Source of the DNA: Stictocephala bisonia
Taxonomy: Eukaryota > Arthropoda > Insecta > Hemiptera > Membracidae
Length of the DNA: 64,000 bases
Assembly (NCBI GenBank): GCA_035578905.1
Contig: JAQJVL010000285.1
Location: 656,001-720,000, forward strand
Direction: 5' to 3'
Position numbers and translations under genes: made by a program. How positions within the stretch are numbered: the stretch's first letter is position 1; each line of letters starts with the position of its first letter. The notes beneath the pieces are model-generated. The model searched no databases. It was not told where the DNA came from and was given only the letters and a program-made list of their open reading frames with translations. Below, in pieces: positions 1-10,760 of the stretch.

Positions 1-789
1 AAGTAGACAAGATTAGACTGTATAATACAAATGACGAGAAAGTAGACAAGATTAGACTGTATAATACAAATGACGAGAAAGTAGACAAGATTAGACTGTA
101 TAATACAAACGACGAGAAAGTAGACAAGATTAGACTGTATAATACAAACGACGAGAAAGTAGACAAGATTAGACTGTATAATACAAACGACGAGAAAGTA
201 GATAAGATTAGACTGTATAATACAAACGACGAGAAAGTAGACAAGATTAGACTGTACAATACAAATGACGAGAAAGTAGACAAGATTAGACTGTACAATA
301 CAAATGACGAGAAAGTAGACAAGTTTAGACTGTACAATACAAATGACGAGAAAGTAGTCAAGATTAGACTGTACAACACAAATGACGAGAAAGTAGACAA
401 GATTAGACTGTACAACACAAATGACGAGAAAGTAGACAAGATTAGACTGTACAATACAAATGACGAGAAAGTAGACAAGATAAGACTGTACAATACAAAT
501 GACGAGAAAGTAGACAAGATTAGACTGTACAATACAAATGACGAGAAAGTAGACAGGATTAGACTGTACAATACAAATGACGAGAAAGTAGACAAGATTA
601 GACTGTACAATACAAATGACGAGAAAGTAGACAAGATTAGACTGTATAATACAAATGACGAGAAAGTAGACAAGATTAGACTGTATAATACAAATGACGA
701 GAAAGTAGACAAGATTAGACTGTATAATACAAATGACGAGAAAGTAGACAAGATTAAACTATATAATACAAATGACGAGAAAGTATGAA
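1..789. repeat. 39-bp tandem array, about 20 copies, cut by the left window edge
   Basis: The unit is 39 bp and is recognisable by GTAGACAAGATTAGACTGTA followed by ATACAAATGACGAG. About 20 copies follow head to tail with 0-3 differences each, so the array is young or homogenised. It runs off the left edge. The third forward frame is open through every copy (13-residue repeat containing VDKIRLYNTNDEK) until a TGA at about 785, but no ATG is present and two reverse frames are open too. Openness is therefore weak evidence for coding. Most likely this is a minisatellite. Confidence 0.95.
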
Positions 790-1203
790 GGATTAAAGAA
801 TATTTACTATTTTGTTTCTTATAGGTTTACTTTACTATAGTAAAAATGTTAAATTTTATTGATAGTCCATTGTGTTGATTTGTGTCTCTTCAAAATAATT
901 TATAAATAGTTGGACTTCAACATATTTGAATAACATTTTCTGAATGCTCTCGTCAAATATTTTCTGTCATATTAACCTAGCAAACATTTATAACACAACA
1001 ATACAACATCACACAAGACAAATCCTTTACAATACATACAAAAAGTACAAATATTATAGTGAGAGATATCAGTAAGCCACGTCTACCTTCCTAAGACCAG
1101 AAGAATTCACGGAGAATTATGAACTCCGTAATATTTGTTTTTCAACGTATAGGCCAGCTGTAACGTTATCCATTTAGGATGGTGAATTTGACAATACAGG
1201 TAA
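790..1203. other. AT-rich non-coding stretch
   Basis: No gene is seen. On the minus strand about 1070-1130 resembles 40650-40765: both read toward a peptide like VN.SGLR followed by a tyrosine-containing segment. It is probably a small relic of a dispersed retroelement. The rest is unremarkable AT-rich sequence. Confidence 0.5.
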
Positions 1204-2070
1204 TATACACAGTCCAGCTTCGACTGTCACATATTTTACAGGATGGTTTGTCAGGTCAATACAAGCAAATAACACCGAATAACATGTGTCTTTTCCCGAC
1301 TCGTTTTCGGTCTGTGTGTCTGTATGTGTTTTTTACAAAAATTTAAATATCTCAAAAACCGTTTGTCATACAATACTGATTTTTCTTATGAATGTTAATA
1401 TTAAAAAGATACATTTTATGTTAAAAGGCTAAATGTCTACAATTATCAGTTTCAAAATGGCGGCTGTTTAAATAGTTCAAAGTCAAATATAAAAAAATTA
1501 CACTTTTTACCCAAAAATGTTAAGATACATGGCTTATAGACTATATTATACAAAATCTAACGATCTGCCAATTTAAAATATCGGTTGATAAATAACAGAG
1601 AAAACGTATTTTTTTTACTGAAAGCATTGTTATCTGGGTAAAGAGTACTCAGATGACAATGCTTTCAGTCACAAAAAAATATGTTTTCTCTGTTATTTAT
1701 CAACCGATGTTTTAAATGGACAAATCGTCAGATTTTGCATAATATAGTCCATAAATCATGTATCTTAACATTTTCGGGCAAAAAGTGTAATTATTTTGAT
1801 ATTTGATTTTGACATTTTTAAACTGCCACCATTTTGAAACTGATAATTGTAGACATTTGCCTTTAAACATAAAATGTATCTTTCTAAGATTAACGTTCAT
1901 ACGAAAATTCAGTAGTGTATGTCAAATGGTTTTTAAGATAAAATGTTTGCAAAAAACGCATAGAGAAAACGAATCGAAATATGAGACATGTTATTTTGCA
2001 TTATTTGTTTGTATTGACCTGACAAACAATCCTCAAAATATGCGGCAGTCGAATCTTTACACCCCGTATA
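1204..2070. mobile_element. Giant foldback element (inverted arms of about 430 bp)
   Basis: The two halves are reverse complements over almost the whole length. The left outer end TATACACAGTCCAGCTTCG pairs with the right outer end read backwards as TATACGGGGTGTAAAGATTCG, and homology runs inward to a centre near 1637. The innermost arms are ACTGAAAGCATTG and CAATGCTTTCAGT around a loop of roughly 15 bp. Arms differ by scattered substitutions and small indels, so this is not a recent perfect palindrome. No transposase is present. A non-autonomous foldback or MITE-like DNA transposon is the best class. Open frames within it are by-products. Confidence 0.85.
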
Positions 2071-2474
2071 CTTTATTTATTTTTGTAAATAAGTAATTAA
2101 AACGTACATACATGATCTCGGTTAAGAAAAGATAAAGACAGTAATGGGCCAATTGACCTCTACCTCTGTAAGTATGTGGTTGCAAGAGGGCCAGGACATT
2201 CTCAATTGCATCAACTAGCCCGTCCACTTGGCTGTATTGTACAGTTTATGGTCCCTTGCGTCAGAGACGGAATTCAGACTGATGACAGTCTGTCAGTCTG
2301 ACACATGTAACGTCAGTTTGTGGAGACTTATCGTCAACACATCTCTAGGGGCGTACTCCAATCAAATATATTATAAAAACCTCACTCACTGCTTAGTAAC
2401 TAACAATTTTATGGTTTCATTTTTCAAGGAATCTTTATTTATATTTAGCCATAAAATTTCCAAAATCTTTTGCT

Positions 2475-2805
2475 AATTATTAAGACTCAAATCGTAAAGA
2501 TATGGGCGATTATGAGGAGCGAATGATGTTGTGAGTGTAGATGACTGGAGTAGTCACTGTTACTAACTTAGGTCGACTATTCCTTAGAAACAGCCACTTA
2601 TTAAGAGCTAGGGCAACTAAAGGACCTACAGATTTACGTGGAATCCGAACCACGTAGTATTGGTCTGATTTACAGCTAATTGATAAGCCTAAAATCAGTT
2701 CTCTTCCTTACACAACCTTGTCCACCCAACACGGACACCCCTCCTCTAGTGGTGTCCACGTCGATAGCAACTATTTACACGGAGTACTTCAACTAACACT
2801 GACAC
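2475..2805. repeat. Dispersed repeat family R1, copy 1
   Basis: Shares blocks with 18755-19065 and 41828-42220. Diagnostic pieces are GATATGGGCGA.TATGAGG.GC near the start, then ACGTGGAA.C.AACCACGTAGT, GGTCTGAT, and CAACACGGACAC. The three copies are diverged (roughly 70-80 percent by eye) and contain different indels. Class is unknown; no reverse transcriptase or terminal inverted repeat is visible, so a SINE or a non-autonomous DNA element are both possible. Confidence 0.75.
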
Positions 2806-2832
2806 AAAGTAAAACAAATCCGTACTTTAACT

Positions 2833-3287
2833 ACAGCTGGAAAAAATATGGAAACGCTTTCACAACATTTGTATGACTTCACTTGTAAAAGTGAAATCTT
2901 GTACATGGTCATGGTTAAAAAGAACATACTTTTTGATGCCATTAACGACATTTTATCTTTTCAGGGGGACGGCCCACGAGGGGTTGAACGAAAATCTTCA
3001 ACGTAACCCTAGGTCGAGTTTTGTATCAAATGAAAGGTCTATTCGAGAGAAATTGCTTGCCACAAACCGGTCTTCGAAAGGTTTATTCTTTCCAGAGTAG
3101 CGGTCATTTAAATTTAAAAGTAAATAATTGTAACAATATTATTTCTCCGCCATTTAACGGTTTTAAGTAAATTATTCTAATAACAAATTATTCTTTATGT
3201 AACACAATTATTAAAAAAAATATATCAATCATCAATGGAAAAATAACTTTATTGTGAATGTGTTTCCACATTTTTTCCATCCTATAT
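2833..3287 (+). mobile_element. MITE family M1, copy 1 (about 450 bp)
   Basis: Terminal inverted repeats of about 27 bp: GGAAAAAATATGGAAACGC at the left, and TGTGTTTCCACATTTTTTCC at the right. A second copy in the same orientation lies at 11641-12081, alignable end to end, with shared internal text such as TTCAGGGGGACGGCCCACGA and CCTAGGTCGAGTTT. There is no coding capacity, so it is non-autonomous. The outermost bases of copy 2 read CAGGGTGG and CCATCCTG, a common terminal form of insect MITEs. Confidence 0.85.
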
Positions 3288-4389
3288 ATGTACAGTACGT
3301 GTTTATAATGTATAGATGTAATAATTTTACAAATTATGTGTCGATACAAGTTGCGAAAAATGAATCTGCAACATAGTGGTTCATATCGGGATATCAAAAC
3401 AAACATATGGTATATGAGACAATGTCTTTGTGTTGTGATATGGTGGTAATAAATTATTTCGGTCAGAGGTTCTAGTTAACGATGGGCAACGATTAGAAAG
3501 TTTAACTCTCGAAAATACTCAAACCATTAATCGGTGATAGTATAAAAAACAAAACTCGGAAATAATAATATTATTATTTCTTCAATAATATTGTTTGACC
3601 TCGGTTACTCTTCAAATTCATCTAAAGGAAAACTTACCATCAATAAATTAACTTCTCCGAATGTCAGTTACAGCATTGCAAGACACAGAGAACCAGAATA
3701 ACCTGAAAGCGTCTTAGGACCAATAAACTAATCTAAACTGCTATCGGTTGACGCCGAGGTAAAAGCTCAGCCTTTCAACGTAAAGCCCCCTCCCCCCGCA
3801 TTGATCGTTTGATCGGCTCATGTCAGTCATTAGGCGGATTAGCATGTGTGATAAGCGCGGAAATTAACCGACACTAGCGATCAGCTGTTCATTATAACAC
3901 AGCAGCCACCGGAGTTCGCACGATCGTGTGGCTGCTTAATGACCCGTTATCTCCATTATTGGCGATCCGAATGTCATATTTAACTATTTGCCGAGCAATA
4001 AGGAATGAGCGCTGTGCCGTAATTAGGTAGATAACCCGTTTATGGCCATTATTTCCCGCATGCTTATGACTTCTAATTGCTGAAACTTTACAACGATTGT
4101 TATCTTTTTTCTTTACGACTGTGCTGGTTTATGATGCGAGCTGTAACGTAAATAATTAAGTCAAATTATGTGGGCTGAGTTTATGAGAAACTTTTTGTAG
4201 GTTCTGTAATCTTTGGTAATTATTCTTAGTAATTATTTAATTATTGTGCTTTAACTTAGAACCTAAGTAAATGACTATTGAAATCTCTCTCACCGGTCTA
4301 TAGACTGCGTTAGTTAACTTTGAAGTTTGGGTGTTCGTAGGCATTTAATTAACTTTATATAGAATTATGCTTTGAAATGTAGGAATCTA
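3288..4389. other. Unique non-coding stretch with a GC-richer island
   Basis: AT-rich at both ends. About 3770-4100 is clearly GC-richer and free of visible repeats, with motifs such as CGATCAGCTGTT, a pair of ATCGTGTGGCTGCTTAATG and TGGCCATTATT blocks, and GCCGTAATTAGGTAG (a TAAT homeodomain core). Such islands in AT-rich arthropod DNA are often regulatory, but no transcript or promoter signal is seen here. Confidence 0.35.
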
Positions 4390-4815
4390 TTCCGTTAATT
4401 CACTACCACAACCATAACTTAGGTTGACCTAACATAACCAAACCTTCCCTAACTAAACCTAACATAACCAAACCAAACCTAACCTAACCTAACTAAACCT
4501 AACATAACCAAACCAAACCTAACCTAACCTAACTAAACCTAACATAACCATACCAAACCTAACGTAACCTAACTAAACCTAACATAACCATACCAAACCT
4601 AACGTAACCTAACTAAACCTAACATAACCAAACCAAACCTAACCTAACCTAACATAACCATACCAAACCTAACGTAACCTAACTAAACCTAACATAACCA
4701 AACCTAACGTAACCTAAATAAACCCAGCATAACCTAACCAAATTCAACATAGCACAATCTAACCTAACATAACCTAAACAAACCTAACCAAAGTTGTGGT
4801 AGTGAATTAACGGAA
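4390..4815. mobile_element. Inverted-repeat element filled with CCTAA (telomere-like) repeats
   Basis: Perfect 23-bp inverted repeats bound the element: the left one (4390-4412) begins TTCCGTTAATTCACTACCAC and the right one (4793-4815) ends GTGGTAGTGAATTAACGGAA. Almost everything between 4425 and 4790 is variants of the insect telomere motif CCTAA. The interior has a regular 40-bp higher-order period made of four 10-mers (AACTAAACCT, AACATAACCA, AACCAAACCT, AACCTAACCT). Best read as a MITE-like element whose core is a CCTAA microsatellite, not a relict chromosome end. Confidence 0.85.
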
Positions 4816-4960
4816 AAGGTCCAAATGTAGTAGTGTGTATGGGTGGGCCAATATTACCCATGATGACTGTATGTGCCTGGGTTGGTGGCTAGATCATCAC
4901 CACTGTACGTGTATGAAGGGGCTGTCAATACCACTTTACGTATATGATAATGTTCATATA
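4816..4960 (+). repeat. Degenerate relative of the GGGTGGGCCAATACCACTG minisatellite
   Basis: Contains GTATGGGTGGGCCAATATTA, CACTGTACGTGTATGAAGG and TCAATACCACTTTACGTATA. These are the same words that build the arrays at 56781-57260 (forward) and 41001-41736 (reverse complement). About two to three diverged units. Confidence 0.6.
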
Positions 4961-6030
4961 TAAAATGAGATTACATATTAAAATATTAAGCTTATAGAAA
5001 TTACTTTTTAGTTATTGAACAGTTTAAATCTTTCAAGTCCTATAAAATCAGAAAAATGTTATAGCATAGGAACTTTTTGAAAGTAAAACACGTTGAGTGT
5101 TAAGTTGGTGGAATGGCGAATAATAACTAACAAGCAAATCACAATAAATAAAAAGAAACAAAAAAAACGAATTGTCAGTTAATCCACTCGGTGATCGATA
5201 TAATCTAAGTGGCTACCATATAAATTAGGGATAGACTATGTATGGAAACATACAAAGCATACAGACGTGATGATATGGTTCGGAATTGTCACATGCAGAG
5301 ACTATTGTGAGTTTACTGTAAAATGTACTATTTACTTTATTTGGATTATATTTGGTCACAGTTGGTTGATTATACAATTGTTAAAGAGATTTAGACGGAG
5401 ATGGACTGCTAAGATAAACATAAAAGACAAATTTAAATGAATTTAGTTTGCAAAAGATTAAAAAAAAAATAAAAAAAAGGTAACGGAAGGTCCTTGCGTG
5501 ACTACAAAACATGCAACACTATTTGTGACGGAGGGATATATATGTTCCTAGCCACCTTTTGTGAAATCTATCGGTTGCCAGTAACAAGGGGTGGAAAAGA
5601 GTTGTCGACCGGCATTGTCATTCAACGGCAATGTGCTCTATTAAAATGATATCAGCTGACAGCTTGACGCAGGCTGTCAGCTGTCACGTTCAGTGTTGCC
5701 AACATGACAGCCCAAACAATGCTGTAGCATCGGGGGGACTTCGCAACAGTAATCTTGCAGCACCTGCTTGTTTTGTGCATACATTAATAAATCATAAATC
5801 CTTTATTGGTACACAGACAATCTGTACAATATTGTCAATGGTGTCAACTGTACAAAATAAAGTTAAATTACTCATAGATCAAGTTATCGTAAATTTGTAT
5901 GATACATTTATTTACAAAAAAGATTAACTTTTAAGACTTGCTTTTCAGGACTGACAATTCAGGAATTCCCCAATGCTACAACCAAACGACATAGCTATTT
6001 TTGACTTTAAGAGTTTATGTATTTCAGTTT
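4961..6030. other. Non-coding stretch; E-box hairpin in a GC-richer island
   Basis: Mostly AT-rich with no gene. Within the GC-richer part (about 5520-5780) an 11-bp perfect inverted repeat CAGCTGACAGC / GCTGTCAGCTG lies at 5653-5663 and 5673-5683 around a 9-bp loop, placing two CAGCTG E-boxes back to back. The short open frame at 5631-5927 shows no family features and is not called as a gene. Confidence 0.4.
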
Positions 6031-6031
6031 T

Positions 6032-6136
6032 CGGTCAAAATCCGTTAAATGCCCCCCAAATTCGGTTAGGTTAGGATACATATTCAGATGTATAACATAT
6101 AGTTTATATTCGGGGGCATATAACAAATTTTGACCG
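6032..6136. mobile_element. Small inverted-repeat element (hairpin MITE-like)
   Basis: A 25-bp inverted repeat (22 of 25 paired) ends in the words CGGTCAAAAT and ATGCCCCC on the left (6032-6056) and GGGGGCAT and ATTTTGACCG on the right (6112-6136). Weaker pairing extends outward to about 5985 and 6155. No coding capacity. Confidence 0.6.
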
Positions 6137-6534
6137 CGTTTTCTTATAAAGTAAAAAGTTACGTTTCATTTTGGTTCTGATTCGTAACTTATTTAAGGTC
6201 GAAAATATTTATTCGAAAACAGAACATTAAGAATATAGCACGCTGGTGAGAGTACAGCTACCAACATACATTAGTTGAGTGTGTATCTCCATCGGAATTG
6301 TTAATAATTATAAATATTGTTTTTGTATAAAATATTCCTGTTGATTGATAGTTTACATAAAACTACCTCAAGAATTAATTTCAAGCTTAACATACCCATT
6401 AAAAATAATTGTTGGGTGACAATTGAAAGGCCTATGTGATGATAATTTTGTTTCCCATTGATTTGTTCATACAGGTGTACCAACCTTACTACCTTCGTCC
6501 CATAACTGGAAGCTCGAACATAAGAATCATTACC

Positions 6535-7200
6535 AGATATAACACCCACCCTTTGCACATATAATTCTAACAAATACCCCACCCACTCCTTACAAATAAT
6601 GCTTTCTACCAAACACCCATCCCACTCCTTACAAATAATGCTTTCTACCAAACACCCCACTCACATTCGTACAAAAGAACCATTACCCGATATCCCACCC
6701 ACCCTTCGCACACAAGGCTTTCTACCAAACATCGCACCCACTCCTTACAAATAATAATTTCTACCAAACACCCCACCCACTTTTTACAAATAATAATTTC
6801 CACTAAACACCCCACTCACATTCGTACAAAAGAACCATTACCCGATATCCCACCCACCCTTCGCACACTAGGCTTTCTACGAAACAACCCACTCACATTC
6901 GTACAAATAATAATTTCCACTAAACACCCCACTCACATTCGTACAAAAGAACCATTACCCGATATCCCACCCACTCTTCGCACACAAGGCTTTCTACCAA
7001 ACACCCCACTCACATTCGTACAAAGAACCATTATCCGATATCCCACCCACCCTTCGCACACAAGGCTTTCTACCAAACATCCCACTGACTCGTTACAAAT
7101 AATGCTTTCTACCAAACACCCCACTTACATTTCATACAAAAGGCTCTTTACCAGATACCCACCCATCCTTCACACTTAAGGCTTTCTCCAGAGACCTCAC
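6535..7200. repeat. Degenerate tandem array of two alternating units of about 40 bp
   Basis: Words such as CACCCCACTCACATTCGTAC, GAACCATTACCCGATAT, CCCACCCACCCTTCGCACAC and GGCTTTCTACCAAACA recur in alternating order, with some steps replaced by CTCCTTACAAATAATG. Units are not strictly periodic. Two minus-strand open frames (6301-6660, 6933-7124) simply translate the repeat and carry no domain. Confidence 0.85.
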
Positions 7201-7633
7201 AACCCCTTCCTACAAGTCCAGAAGATTAGGTTTAGATGAATACTCAATAGTTTTACCTAGTTTGTTACAATTAGGTAGTTCTAACACTAATTTACACACT
7301 GGCCCTGCCTAGTGTAATGAAAAAAGATGGCATTGCTCAAAGTACTCTTGGTTTGTATTTTGAAGGGTACAATTTGTGAAAAGCCGGTTTTATGTGGGAT
7401 GGGAGACTAAAGTTATTTGTACTTGTGGATCGTTGCTTGGTTAAGAACCATTCTGATGTGTGAAATATATTCACTGTTAGTAGTATTGGAGGAGCCTGGG
7501 GCATGCGAAAAGATGATTTAGTGAAACGGCTTCGCCATAAAGCTAAAATTTATAGCGTAGTGAGTGTGGGCTAGGTTTAGTAGAACTGGCAGAACGACAG
7601 TGTTTTTCAGCCACACGGGAATTGGAGAATGAA
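7201..7633. repeat. Non-coding; contains dispersed repeat R2, copy 1 (about 7468-7600)
   Basis: About 7468-7600 matches the reverse complement of 12710-12870. Shared words include TTTAGTGAAACG, CGCCATAAAGCTAA and TGCGAAAA.ATGATTTAG. Class is unknown. The remainder shows nothing else. Confidence 0.6.
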
Positions 7634-7729
7634 TTTGGATATATTCCCTCAAGTAAAACGTGTTATTTGGATACATTCCCTCAAGTAAAACGTGTTATTT
7701 GGATACATTCACTCAAGTAAAACGTGTTA
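7634..7729. repeat. 32-bp tandem repeat, exactly 3 copies
   Basis: Unit begins TTTGGATACATTCCCTCAAG and ends TAAAACGTGTTA; only two substitutions separate the copies. Confidence 0.95.
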
Positions 7730-7984
7730 TTTCTGTTAATTAAAATTTCGTGATTTTACTTTTGAGATTACTGTTTAAAAAAATCTTTAATAAGTTAAAT
7801 CGAATAATATTATTAGTAACAGTAGGAGTAATATATTAGCTCTTGTTTTGGAAATTGGCTATTTAAGCATCCTATATCCCCCCCCTCACTATTTAAGCAG
7901 GAATCACTTTCCTACCAATGAGTAAAGTAGGCTATAATTTAAGGAACATTAGGAGTTCTTGACTACAGTTAGATAACTATTTTT

Positions 7985-8150
7985 ATTTTAAGAGTCTGTA
8001 GAGGTTGTCGGAGGCTGTCGGCCATGTTTTAATCCCATAAGAACAATGTTATTTTCGAACCGTACATACAACCACGCGTATCCAAATTAAACAGTTACTT
8101 TTTAACGGATTTTTTCCAAACAAATTGCATTTGATCAAGAATAAAATTGC
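7985..8150 (+). repeat. Dispersed repeat R3, copy 1
   Basis: Matches the reverse complement of 16540-16705 across the whole length, including the run TTTTAATCCCATAAGAACAA and AATGTTATTTTCGAACCG. No coding capacity; class unknown. Confidence 0.8.
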
Positions 8151-9538
8151 AAACATAGTAGAAACATAAGATAAAAAAATAGAAACAAATAAAATGAATT
8201 ACTCTACTTGTTTCCCTGAAAACTCTTTATTTCTTTTATTCGATTTCTATCTGTTACAGCATTACAAAAAACAATTTATGATAGGTTTTATTTTTCGAAA
8301 AAATAAATTTTTTTAATTTCACTCTGTATTGTACCACCAGTGTAAAACGTTCTACAAATCGATATTTTCGAGAAATTTTAAGATTACATTCTTAGGTTAA
8401 AGAAACGAAATGCTTATTTATAGTTGAGATTTTAGGATTTCAATGTTTTTTTTCCAAAAACCTGTACAGTACTTCTATCTGAAATTGGTTTGTCACTTGT
8501 AGGTATTATAATAGGGAATGACAATTGCTTATTATCTATATATTTTTTATTAAAATTTTTGAGGTACACGTACTTAAAATTGTTTTAATTTATACAAGTT
8601 TAAGTACAAATTAACACACCAACAAACTGAAAAAAACCAATAAGCAATTAAAACTTTTTGATAAAATCGATAAAAACAATTAAAAATTAATTAATAATCG
8701 AAGAATTTTTAAAATTTAATTTGTGAAAATCGGCTAGTGACAAACACTTTAAAGGACCACCAGTGGAGCGGGACGCGGACAAAGAGTCCCAACGACAACC
8801 TGGACCATCTTCTAAAATCCAGCGAGGACAACGTGAGCCAAAGACAAAGTGACCCAAAGTCAAATTGAACCACTCAGGAGTTTGGTCCAGTTTATCCGGT
8901 CAAAAGAGACAACCTGGGCCACCTTAGAATGTTGCACGCTGCGGAAAAAGTGTCCCAACGACAAACTGAACCACTCCGGAATGTGGTTCAATTTGTCCCT
9001 GTCAGGTAAAGACAAACAGAACTATTTTAAGTTTTGAGTATGATTGTACAAGCAACGTAATACGCAAGGTGTTAAAATAATAAATAAAATAAAATGAACA
9101 CAATTGATAAGTTAATTATTCATTATTCTCAATTAAACATTAACTGTTTAAAAGAACATGTAATATAAGAGCAAAGAAAATGTAGACTAATACCACTAAT
9201 ATTTTTGGGCGTTGTATAAGTTTTTATTTTTATTTTACATGATAACTTATGCTATGTATAGTCAGGCATATTATTCAAAAGAGCGTTGACTTCCATCTAA
9301 CTCTAAATGTCATGGTTAAAGATAGTACACAAAATTAAAGTCTCTTTAAGTACATGTTCATTATTTTCTAGAAATATTTCATCCAGCATTATCCTACAAG
9401 AAAATATATTTCTACTGCATTTTGTCTTCTCCATTGTTTTATATTCTTCTAAGCTCTCGAGAAATGATCCAGTGAGTCAAGTTTCCCGACTATAGCACAT
9501 TCTGTACATAAAGCCTAATCGGAATGTAGGCCTATATG
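8151..9538. other. AT-rich non-coding stretch
   Basis: No gene. Around 8490-8740 the words GTTTGTCACT and AGTGACAAAC occur in inverted orientation, a weak hint of an old inverted-repeat element. About 8780-9010 holds a diverged direct repeat built on GTCCCAACGACAA and GAACCACTC.GGA.T.TGGT, perhaps two to three units. Confidence 0.4.
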
Positions 9539-10013
9539 GTGAGTGACTCATACACAGGTGTAATTGAGAGTGACTCATACACGGGTGTTATTGAGAGTGA
9601 CTCATACACAGGTGTTATTGAGAGTGACTCATACACAGGTGTTATTGAGAGTGACTCATACACAGGTGTTATTGAGAGTGACTTATACACAGGTGTTATT
9701 GAGAGGGACTCATACACAGGTGTTATTGAGAGTGACTCATACACAGGTGTTATTGAGAGTGACTCATACACAGGTGTTATTGAGAGTGACTCATACACAG
9801 GTGTTATTGAGAGTGACTCATACACAGGTGTTATTGAGAGTGACTCATACACGGGTGTTATTGAGAGTGACTCATACACGGGTGTTATTGAGAGTGACTC
9901 ATACACAGGTGTTATTGAGAGTGACTCATACACAGGTGTTATTGAGAGTGACTCATACACAGGTGTTATTCAGAGTGACTCATACACAGGTGTTATTCAG
10001 AGTGACTCAGAAC
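9539..10013. repeat. 27-bp tandem array, 17 copies plus a partial
   Basis: The unit is GAGTGACTCATACACAGGTG followed by TTATTGA. Copies are almost identical. Each normal unit carries TGACTCA, the consensus AP-1 site; by my count 16 of the 18 full or partial units keep it (one reads TGACTTA, one GGACTCA). Because 27 is a multiple of three and the unit has no stop in several frames, long frames are open on both strands (for example 9-residue SDSYTGVIE repeats); I do not regard these as genes. Confidence 0.95.
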
Positions 10014-10149
10014 TCAGAACTCAAATATCTTTATTTTTTACAATAAATACATTGTACAATAGCGTCATAAATTTAATAAATTCCTTACAGCTGTATAACT
10101 ACATAGTTTCAGAAAATGAAACATAATCTTTAACACTGTAGAAACCTTC

Positions 10150-10760
10150 TTTCTGCAGTGACTCCCCTTCCAAAAATCATTTGACTTTTTGGGACCCAAA
10201 AAAACCCCTTAACAGCTATTAGACTCATACACTAGTGTTATAACGAAAAATACACAAACTTTTCCCCATATTAAACACTAAAAAATCAAAACTTTGAAAA
10301 TTACCAGTTTGATTCCCAAAAATGTTTTTTTCCATAGCTCAAAAACTAGTCAAGTTAGAGACATGCAATTTTTACTAAAATATCTTAAATTGTAATTCAC
10401 ATCTTTTCTGAAATTTTAATCAAAATCATTAGAGCAGTTTTTGAGAAAATTCCTTTTTTGTATGTCTTTTGCCCAAATAATTAAAAGCTAAAATTAAAGA
10501 AAGTGATAAATGGTCTGGAGATATTAGCTAAATACACTTACGTACTATATTTCGTTAAAATCGATCCATCCGTTTGGTCTGCAGCGAAGTGTACATTCAC
10601 AACAGACAGACACACATACGGACAGACATTGAACATGTTTTTAGAAAAAACACTTTTTGGGTTCAGGGGACCCTAAAATGGATTTTTAGACCAACTTATA
10701 AAAACATTTTTTTACGATCAAAATGCTTTCTCTATGCTAACGCATATTTGATAAAGTAAA
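10150..10760 (+). repeat. Dispersed repeat R4, copy 1
   Basis: Aligns with 24360-24800 in the same orientation. Shared words: TAATTCACATCTTT, TTAGAGC.GTTT, GATCCAT..GTTTGGTCT, CAGACAGACACACATA, TTTTTAGACCAAC and CTTTCTCTATGCTAACGC. The pattern of conserved non-coding text with a CAGACAGACAC stretch is widespread in arthropod repeats. No protein is encoded; class not determined. Confidence 0.75.

Noticed and set aside
4425..4790. Relict telomere or chromosome fusion point
   Set aside because: The CCTAA block is bounded by perfect inverted repeats and is highly degenerate with a 40-bp period, which fits a mobile element better.
9536..10126. 196-codon SDSYTGVIE repeat protein
   Set aside because: Frames on both strands are open only because the unit is 27 bp without stops; the frame ends soon after the array in unrelated sequence.
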